This document shows positions 16,160 through 21,470 of a stretch of DNA of 23,681 nt, in pieces (the stretch's first letter is position 1; every line of letters starts with the position of its first letter). The DNA comes from Phyllobacteriaceae bacterium UBA1059. GTDB lineage: Bacteria; Pseudomonadota; Alphaproteobacteria; Rhizobiales; Rhizobiaceae. The DNA lies in NCBI GenBank assembly GCA_002316345.1, contig DCDI01000136.1, positions 1,174-24,854 of the forward strand. Direction: 5' to 3'. Under the pieces are notes generated by a model that saw only the letters and a list, made by a program, of their open reading frames with translations, was not told where the DNA came from and did not search any database. The position numbers were made by a program, and so were the translations under genes.

Positions 16160-17226
16160 CCGAAACGCCGCGCCGCCCCGCTTCGTTTCCCATCACCGCC
16201 GAGCCTGAAGCGCCCTTGCATGTGGATGCAGCGCCGCGTCGTCCGCGCGCGATCGTTGACACGTCTGCGGTGCGCGCTGCGGAACGCGACATCTTCGACG
16301 AACCAGACGTTGTAACCGCACCGCCTCCACCGGCCACAGCAAGGCGGCGCCGCTCGCCTTTGGCGGCGATCTTCCTGTCCGCGTTCGGCGCCTTCGTGTC
16401 GCTGGCTGTCGGGCTTTGGGCCGAGAGCATCATCCGCGATCTGTTTGCCCGCACCGAATGGCTGGGCTGGCTTGCCGCTGCTCTGGCAGGCATCGCCGCT
16501 TTGGCGTTGCTGGCGATCCTCTTGCGAGAAGTCATTGCCCTGCGGCGGCTTAAATCCATGGAAGTGTTCCGCAGCCGGGGTACAGCCGTGATCGCCAACA
16601 ATGACACCAAGGGCGCACGGGCTCTGGTGCAGGATCTCAGCTCGTTCCTGTCGGCGAAGCCCGAAACCGCAGCCGGACGGCGCATGCTGAACGATCTGCG
16701 CGATGATGTGATCGATGGCGCCGACCTGATGCGCCTGGCCGAAACCGAACTTCTCACGCCGCTCGATCAGCGTGCGCAGATCATGATTCTCGATGCCGCC
16801 AAGCGCGTGTCGCTGGTCACGGCCGTGAGCCCACGCGCGCTGGTGGATCTGGCCTACGTGATCTTCGAAGCAGGACGTTTGATCCGGCGCATTGCCGACC
16901 TTTATGGCGGCAGGCCGGGTACGCTCGGTTTTATCCGCATTGCACGCGACGTGCTGGCCCATTTGGCGGTTACCGGTACGGTCGCGTTTGGTGACAGTCT
17001 GGTGCATCAGTTGGTTGGTCAGGGACTTGCGGCACGCCTTTCTGCAAGGCTTGGGGAAGGCGTCGTCAACGGCATGATGACGGCTCGCATCGGGCTTGCG
17101 GCCATGGAAACGGCGCGTCCGCTTCCCTTTAACGCCGTGCGCCGGCCCGGTATCGGCGACTTCTTGGCTGCGCTCTCCGCCTTTGCCCGCGCGCGTCGAA
17201 GTGAAGGCGACAGTGCCCCTGCGTGA
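16156..17226 (+). CDS. YcjF-like inner-membrane protein (TIGR01620/DUF697)
   Basis: A 356-residue membrane protein, coupled to the YcjX gene through a 4-base ATGA overlap. The first 70 residues are polar and proline-rich. Two transmembrane helices follow (about 73-95 and 101-121), then a basic stretch LLREVIALRRLKSMEVFRSR. The C-terminal half has a DUF697-like domain (region AVSPRALVDLAYVIFEAGRLI, and the Gly-rich VHQLVGQGLAARLSARLGEG). The function is not known in detail; the conserved pairing suggests YcjF is the membrane partner of the YcjX P-loop protein. No terminator is visible after its stop. Confidence 0.88.
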   Translation: MTETPRRPASFPITAEPEAPLHVDAAPRRPRAIVDTSAVRAAERDIFDEPDVVTAPPPPATARRRRSPLAAIFLSAFGAFVSLAVGLWAESIIRDLFARTEWLGWLAAALAGIAALALLAILLREVIALRRLKSMEVFRSRGTAVIANNDTKGARALVQDLSSFLSAKPETAAGRRMLNDLRDDVIDGADLMRLAETELLTPLDQRAQIMILDAAKRVSLVTAVSPRALVDLAYVIFEAGRLIRRIADLYGGRPGTLGFIRIARDVLAHLAVTGTVAFGDSLVHQLVGQGLAARLSARLGEGVVNGMMTARIGLAAMETARPLPFNAVRRPGIGDFLAALSAFARARRSEGDSAPA

Positions 17227-17278
17227 CTCGATCAAAGCGCCGAGTCGACACGAGCGCTACGAAGCATTAACCATTCGA
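17225..17278. promoter_or_regulatory. GANTC pair and TTAACCAT half-site before the secreted protein gene
   Basis: GACTC (17225-17229) and GAGTC (17242-17246) are CcrM methylation sites 17 bases apart, and TTAACCAT, a CtrA-like half-site, follows near 17268. Together they suggest a cell-cycle controlled promoter for the gene at 17333. Each motif is short, so chance is possible. Confidence 0.35.
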
Positions 17279-17332
17279 AGGCATGGTCAAATTCAGTTTT
17301 CCAGCCCTCGTGTCCCGTCTGGTAGCCCTTTG

Positions 17333-17872
17333 ATGAAACGCACTGTACTTTCTGCTGCGGCTGCTGTTGCCGTGCTCGCTTCCACGTTCGCTTCGCCTGT
17401 TTTCGCAGCCGATCAGGACAAGCAATTCTTCGAAGGCGTACAGGGCGAGTGGTCCGGCGCGGGCGAAGTCGTAGCCGGCAAGTACAAGGGCACGAAGTTC
17501 AACTGCAACTTCACAGGCTCCAGCCACGCCCAGAAGGTCGGCATGGCGCTCGATGGCAGCTGCCGCGTCGGCATGTTCACGCAGGTGATGTCGGCCCGCT
17601 TCGAAAAGAACGGAAAGACCTATTTCGGCACCTTCCTCGATGGCGCTGAAGGCAAGGGCCTCAACGTGACGTCCGGCAATGTCACCGGCGACAAGGCGGT
17701 CTTCGGTCTGCACCGCGCCCAGCTTCGCGGCGCGATGCTCGCCCGCCTGGCTGATCCGGAAACGATGAACGTCACCATTTCCGTTCGCGTGAACGAAGAG
17801 ATGGTGCCAGTGATCGGCATGAGCCTGAAGCGCATCGACATGACCGCCGTCGGCGCCATCGCCAAGAACTAA
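17333..17872 (+). CDS. Secreted protein of unknown function
   Basis: A 179-residue protein with a clear Sec signal peptide (MKR start, Ala-rich core, cleavage predicted after VFA near residue 25). The mature part looks beta-rich: alternating polar and hydrophobic segments around EGVQGEWSGAGEVVAGKYKG, and two nearby cysteines (FNCNFTG and DGSCRVGMF) that could form a disulfide in the periplasm. I do not recognise a named domain; similar proteins in rhizobia are annotated as hypothetical. The ATG at 17333 is chosen for the signal peptide, although the ribosome site (GGTAG) is weak; the frame is open upstream into the ycjF-like gene. It is convergent with folK. Confidence 0.82.
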   Translation: MKRTVLSAAAAVAVLASTFASPVFAADQDKQFFEGVQGEWSGAGEVVAGKYKGTKFNCNFTGSSHAQKVGMALDGSCRVGMFTQVMSARFEKNGKTYFGTFLDGAEGKGLNVTSGNVTGDKAVFGLHRAQLRGAMLARLADPETMNVTISVRVNEEMVPVIGMSLKRIDMTAVGAIAKN

Positions 17873-17880
17873 GCGCCAGC

Positions 17881-17910
17881 GTCTGTTCGCTGGGCGTTAC
17901 CGCGCCCAGC
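17881..17910. terminator. Overlapping hairpins at the convergent end of the secreted-protein gene and folK
   Basis: A perfect 8-bp repeat (17889-17896 with 17903-17910) has a 6-base loop that contains the folK stop codon. An alternative stem CCAGCG/CGCTGG (around 17877-17893) forms on the other side. Neither has a T run, so this is a possible weak bidirectional terminator only. Confidence 0.4.
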
Positions 17911-18394
17911 TCTCACCTGAAGCGGCGACCGTGATGCCGCTTTTGTCCAAGCCAGCGGCAACGTCCGCAGCCGATCCCTCGGCTATCGACAGGTCCGGCG
18001 CAATTTCAGCGAGAGGCACCATTACGAAGGCCCGCTCGCTCATGCGCGGATGCGGCACCTGCAAGCCGGGCTCCTTCACGCTGCGGTCGTCGAACCACAA
18101 AACATCCATGTCGATGACGCGCGGACCCCACCGCTCCGCCCGTACGCGCTTTAGCTGGCTTTCGGTGGCCAGGCACAAGTCCAAAAGAGCGCGCGGTTCG
18201 AGCGTCGTGCAAAGCTCTGCCACGGCATTCAAGAAGTCCGGCTGGTCGAGCTTTCCCCAAGGTGGCGTGCGATAAAGCGATGACACGGCGACAACGCTGA
18301 CCTCGGCGCTTTCATCCAGCCGATGCAGAGCGTCACGCATGGCAGCCTGCGGATCGCCGAGATTGCCCCCCAGCCCGATAAAGGCACGATGCAC
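17897..18394 (-). CDS. folK: 2-amino-4-hydroxy-6-hydroxymethyldihydropteridine pyrophosphokinase
   Basis: Transfers pyrophosphate from ATP to 6-hydroxymethyl-dihydropterin, the step before FolP in folate synthesis; cytoplasmic. It has 165 residues, normal for HPPK. Motifs: GLGGNLGD near the N-terminus, YRTPPWGKLDQPDFLNAV, ERWGPRVIDMDVLWFDD (metal-binding aspartates), and VPHPRMSERAFV. The GTG at 18394 is chosen since it starts MHRAFIGLGGN; it overlaps closely with the folB end (the folB stop is at 18400), so the genes are likely translationally coupled. The frame is open farther upstream inside folB but without similarity. It is the last gene of folP-folB-folK. Confidence 0.95.
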   Translation of the reverse strand: MHRAFIGLGGNLGDPQAAMRDALHRLDESAEVSVVAVSSLYRTPPWGKLDQPDFLNAVAELCTTLEPRALLDLCLATESQLKRVRAERWGPRVIDMDVLWFDDRSVKEPGLQVPHPRMSERAFVMVPLAEIAPDLSIAEGSAADVAAGLDKSGITVAASGESWAR

Positions 18395-18399
18395 GGCGA

Positions 18400-18762
18400 T
18401 CAGCCTTGCGGCCAGGCGATTGTTGCCTCGACATAATCCAGCACACCGGGAACCGGCGCATTGGGCTTGCGAACGGTGATCTCGACCTTGGCGATCTGCG
18501 GAAAGCGCGCGCAAAGCTTTTGCGCCACTTCCAGCGCAAGCGCTTCGATCAGGAACCGCCGCGCGCCGGTGATGATCTCCTCGATCACCGTGAAGGCGAC
18601 ACCGTAGTCGACCGTGCCCTGGATTTCATCCGCCGCCACGGCATCCGCCGCATCCACGGTCATGACAGCATCGACATAAAAGCGCTGACCCAGCCGCTCT
18701 TCTTCCTCCATCACCCCATGGCGGGCAAAGAAGGCGCAGTTCTTCATTCGGATCACGTACAT
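18400..18762 (-). CDS. folB: Dihydroneopterin aldolase
   Basis: Splits dihydroneopterin into 6-hydroxymethyl-dihydropterin and glycolaldehyde, giving the FolK substrate. It has 120 residues, typical of the family. The active-site Glu region ARHGVMEEEERLGQ and the catalytic-lysine motif VRKPNAPVPG are present. The ATG at 18762 lies 12 bases after the folP stop, and its stop is six bases before the folK start, so all three are one transcript. The ribosome site is weak (GAGCGACG), in line with coupling to folP. Confidence 0.95.
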   Translation of the reverse strand: MYVIRMKNCAFFARHGVMEEEERLGQRFYVDAVMTVDAADAVAADEIQGTVDYGVAFTVIEEIITGARRFLIEALALEVAQKLCARFPQIAKVEITVRKPNAPVPGVLDYVEATIAWPQG

Positions 18763-18774
18763 GGAACGTCGCTC

Positions 18775-19635
18775 TTAAAGTCGGGGTTCGGCTTGAAGCA
18801 TAGCATCCACAACGGCAAGGGCATCCCTGTTCATTGCGACATCATGCACGCGAAAAAGGACGGCGCCCGCCATTCGTAGAATAACGCTTGTAGCAGCCGT
18901 TGCCGCGTCGCGCTCTGCGGGCTCGCGGCCGGTGATCGTGCCGAGAAAGCGCTTGCGCGAGGTGCCGACCAGTAGCGGGAAGCCGAGCGCCTTCAACTCG
19001 GCCGCCCGCCGCATCAGCGATAAGTTCATCGCCAGCGTTTCCTTGCCGAAGCCGAAGCCGGGATCGAGCACGATCTGCTCGTTCGTTACGCCAGCTTCAT
19101 GGGCAATTCTTAGCGAGCGCTGAAGGAAGCCAATGTGATCCCCGATCACATCCGGCAAGATTTGGCGGCCGCCGCGATTGGTATGCATGATGACCAAGCC
19201 AGCGCCGCTCTGCGCGGCGACTGCAGCTAGGTCAGACTCCCGCTGCAAGCCCCAGACATCATTGACGATATGCGCGCCGGCATCCACCGCAGCTTGCGCC
19301 GTTTCCGCGCGATAAGTGTCGATGGAAAGAAGGACATCGAACCGCTCAGCGATGGCCTTGATGGCGGGAACAACTCGGCTGCGCTCTTCCTCCGGTGTTA
19401 CCGGGGCTGATCCAGGCCGCGTCGACTCGCCGCCCACATCGATGATCGAAGCACCCTCTTCCACAAGCCGTTCGGCTTGGCGAAGAATGGCATCAAGGCT
19501 CGTATATTGACCGCCATCGGAGAAACTGTCCGGAGTGACGTTCAACACGCCCATGAGCTGCGCCTGTGACCCCAGTTCGAGGCTGCGGCCATGGGCAAGG
19601 CGCCAAAGGCGGGTCTGGTTGGTTGTCACGCTCAT
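18775..19635 (-). CDS. folP: Dihydropteroate synthase
   Basis: Condenses 6-hydroxymethyl-dihydropterin pyrophosphate with p-aminobenzoate; the target of sulfonamides. It has 286 residues with MGVLNVTPDSFSDGG (pterin/PABA loop 1), IIDVGGESTRPGS (loop 2), the DPGFGFGK loop, and LLVGTSRKRFLG. The loop motifs look like the ordinary sensitive form, with no sign of a sul-type gene. It is the first gene of the folP-folB-folK operon and diverges from the DUF922 gene across 124 bases. The ATG at 19635 begins MSVTTNQTRLW; a somewhat later start is not excluded. Confidence 0.95.
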   Translation of the reverse strand: MSVTTNQTRLWRLAHGRSLELGSQAQLMGVLNVTPDSFSDGGQYTSLDAILRQAERLVEEGASIIDVGGESTRPGSAPVTPEEERSRVVPAIKAIAERFDVLLSIDTYRAETAQAAVDAGAHIVNDVWGLQRESDLAAVAAQSGAGLVIMHTNRGGRQILPDVIGDHIGFLQRSLRIAHEAGVTNEQIVLDPGFGFGKETLAMNLSLMRRAAELKALGFPLLVGTSRKRFLGTITGREPAERDAATAATSVILRMAGAVLFRVHDVAMNRDALAVVDAMLQAEPRL

Positions 19636-19759
19636 TTACTCGCTATGCGGCGGCTGCGGTTTGTTTGCAATGTCGGGAGATGGTTCGGCGCGCCACCTTT
19701 CATCCTCATTCGCTGTTAAGGTGAGCATGGGCATGGTTGAGGCCCAACGGAGCTTTGCC

Positions 19760-20365
19760 ATGAAACGGCTGTCCCAACGTCTTGTTCTGACGGCATTGAT
19801 CGCCGCCACCGTCGTTTTGCCGGCGCATGCGGCGTCCGTCGTGAAAACCTACAGCTACTTCAACATCGGCGGCCGGACCCTCGAAGAGCTGGAAGGCGAG
19901 CTCAACAAGCGCGGGCCGCAGATGAAGAACACCGGACGCCGCCACCCCGGCGCGACGCAGATGGAGTTTACCTCACGCGTTGGCTACGCCGAACAAGGCG
20001 GCAAATGCACGGTTGCGAAGGCGACTGTCACCGTGAAAGCCAAGGTCATCCTGCCACGGTGGCGCGCACCGCGCCGTGCCGATCAGGATACGCGGCTCAT
20101 CTGGAACACGCTTTCGGCCGACATTAAGCGGCATGAGGAAAGCCATGTCGGCATCGCCAAGAACCATGCGCGTGAGCTGGAAGATGCTCTGCGTGGACTT
20201 GGCCGCTTCCCAACCTGTCAGGCCGCGCAAAGCCGGGTGAAGCAGGTAACGGATAGAATTTTGGCCAAACACGACCGCGAGCAAACCCGGTTCGACCGGA
20301 TCGAAGGCATCAACTTTGAAAGCCGGATCCTGCGCCTGCTGAAATATCGCATGGAGCGCATGTAG
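19760..20365 (+). CDS. Secreted DUF922 putative zinc-dependent protease
   Basis: A 201-residue protein with a Sec signal peptide (MKRLSQR start, hydrophobic core, cleavage predicted after AHA near residue 24). The mature protein matches DUF922: an N-terminal YSYFNIGGRTLEELEGELNKRG segment and a metalloprotease-type HEESH motif in IKRHEESHVGIAKNHA, which fits HExxH. The end is basic and helical. Activity is a family prediction; the substrate is not known. The ATG at 19760 is chosen for the signal peptide and a GGAG about eight bases upstream. The frame is open upstream to 19535, but that overlaps folP and shows no similarity. It converges with the ferredoxin gene without a clear terminator. 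Confidence 0.87.
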   Translation: MKRLSQRLVLTALIAATVVLPAHAASVVKTYSYFNIGGRTLEELEGELNKRGPQMKNTGRRHPGATQMEFTSRVGYAEQGGKCTVAKATVTVKAKVILPRWRAPRRADQDTRLIWNTLSADIKRHEESHVGIAKNHARELEDALRGLGRFPTCQAAQSRVKQVTDRILAKHDREQTRFDRIEGINFESRILRLLKYRMERM

Positions 20366-20404
20366 CGCCGGTCTCTAGCGCTGCCAGGAACCAACAGGCT
20401 GCGC

Positions 20405-20725
20405 TCAGCCCTGTCGTTCAGGCACATGGATGATCAGGCCTTCGAGTTCGGCCCTGACCTTGATCTGGCACGACAAGCGAGAGTTTGGCCGGACATCATA
20501 AGCGAAGTCGAGCATGTCCTCTTCCATCGCCTCGGGCTCGCCAACCAGCGCGGTGAACGCCTCGTCGACATAAACGTGGCAGGTCGCGCAAGCGCAGGCG
20601 CCGCCGCACTCCGCCTCGATGCCCGGCACGTTGTTGCGCAGTGCGGCTTCCATGACCGTCGTGCCATCAGCGACCTGAAGATCGAAACGCGTGCCGTCAA
20701 AGGCGACCATCGTGAGTGCAGTCAT
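20405..20725 (-). CDS. Adrenodoxin-type [2Fe-2S] ferredoxin (FdVI-like)
   Basis: A 106-residue soluble electron carrier. The cluster ligands are Cys40, Cys46, Cys49 (C-x5-C-x2-C) and Cys86 in RLSCQI; an additional Cys44 lies in the loop. GGACACATCHVYV is typical of the adrenodoxin/FdVI group, which serves Fe-S assembly and P450 or other oxygenases. The ATG at 20725 is chosen (the family starts here, MTALTMVAFDG), although an open frame extends to 20752. It lies downstream of the hpt gene on the same strand (94-base gap) and may share its transcript. No cytochrome P450 or isc genes are in the window, so its partner is unknown. Confidence 0.93.
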   Translation of the reverse strand: MTALTMVAFDGTRFDLQVADGTTVMEAALRNNVPGIEAECGGACACATCHVYVDEAFTALVGEPEAMEEDMLDFAYDVRPNSRLSCQIKVRAELEGLIIHVPERQG

Positions 20726-20819
20726 GGTAGAAATCCCGGGGATTGAGGCCAAGGCGGAGATAAGTCCTGCCTAATCCAAGTCAACGTATTTATGGCCGCA
20801 CCCTTGCCCCTGGTGGCGT

Positions 20820-21206
20820 TCAGGAAGCGAGTTCATCAATAAAGGCGAGCGCCTCATCGATCAGGCGGAGCAGGTGCGCGATCTTTTCGCGTGAGGTCGG
20901 ATCGTGTTCGACTTCGGCCGCACAGCGGGCGATCGCCGCAGCGCCGATCCCCGCCGCTGAGCCTCGAAGGCCATGAGCCAGCTGCTTGCGGTCATCCTCG
21001 GAGGCACGTTCGATCCCCTCCGCAACCGTTCTTGCCTGCTGCCGAAATAACCCCAAGACCTCGCCTTGCAGCTCGCGATCGCCCATTGTCTGGCCTGCGA
21101 GATAATGCAGATCGATCGGGCGTTCACCGGACGCCGCACTGGAATCATTTGCCGCTAAAGGCTCGTGTTCGGCAGCAATGGCTGCTGCGCCTTCCACCAT
21201 TTTCAT
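20820..21206 (-). CDS. Hpt domain phosphotransfer protein
   Basis: A 128-residue single-domain histidine phosphotransfer protein. The first 30 residues are low-complexity. The Hpt helix carries the phospho-acceptor His78 in AHGLRGSAAGIGA, the H-x-L-[KR]-G-S-A form of the family, followed by a helical end. It relays phosphate between a hybrid kinase receiver and a response regulator. It is not ChpT (which is a larger, HK-like dimer), so it should serve another relay. The ATG at 21206 is given; a second ATG at 21200 is equally possible. The SixA-like phosphatase in this window is the sort of enzyme that dephosphorylates Hpt proteins, but they are not linked in one operon. Confidence 0.87.
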   Translation of the reverse strand: MKMVEGAAAIAAEHEPLAANDSSAASGERPIDLHYLAGQTMGDRELQGEVLGLFRQQARTVAEGIERASEDDRKQLAHGLRGSAAGIGAAAIARCAAEVEHDPTSREKIAHLLRLIDEALAFIDELAS

Positions 21207-21266
21207 GATGCTTTAATCTCTCCACCCCGTTCATCCACAGGCCGTCAGAAGGCCTTAGGTCCGCGC

Positions 21267-21326
21267 GTTAACGACAACTTGCCCGGAAACACTGAAAACT
21301 GCACGATTGGCTTGGCCGTCGTTAAC
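21267..21326. promoter_or_regulatory. Inverted GTTAACGAC/GTCGTTAAC repeat between hpt and the gpr-like gene
   Basis: A perfect 9-bp inverted repeat with arms at 21267-21275 and 21318-21326, 51 bp apart start to start. The right arm continues as TTAACCTTGTATTTAA, near the CtrA pattern TTAA-N7-TTAA but with eight bases between. It lies in the divergent promoter region and may bind a cell-cycle regulator. A GANTC site (21412-21416) is also in this 264-base gap; I see no gene there. Confidence 0.4.
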
Positions 21327-21470
21327 CTTGTATTTAAACTTTTACACATTCCGCGCGTTGTCGGTTTTCATTGGCCGACTGTGCCAGTACGATACGAGCT
21401 TGGATACGAAGGACTCCTGTGGCCGTTTAATGGCGCAGGCCACTTCGAACAGCGTACGGGGTAGCGTCAC

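Noticed and set aside
18775..19635. Possibility that folP is a sulfonamide-resistance variant
   Set aside because: The loop motifs are ordinary and the gene sits in a native folP-folB-folK operon.
21231..21239. A DnaA-box-like TCATCCACA in the hpt/gpr gap
   Set aside because: One mismatch to TTATCCACA and no second box nearby; no sign of an origin.
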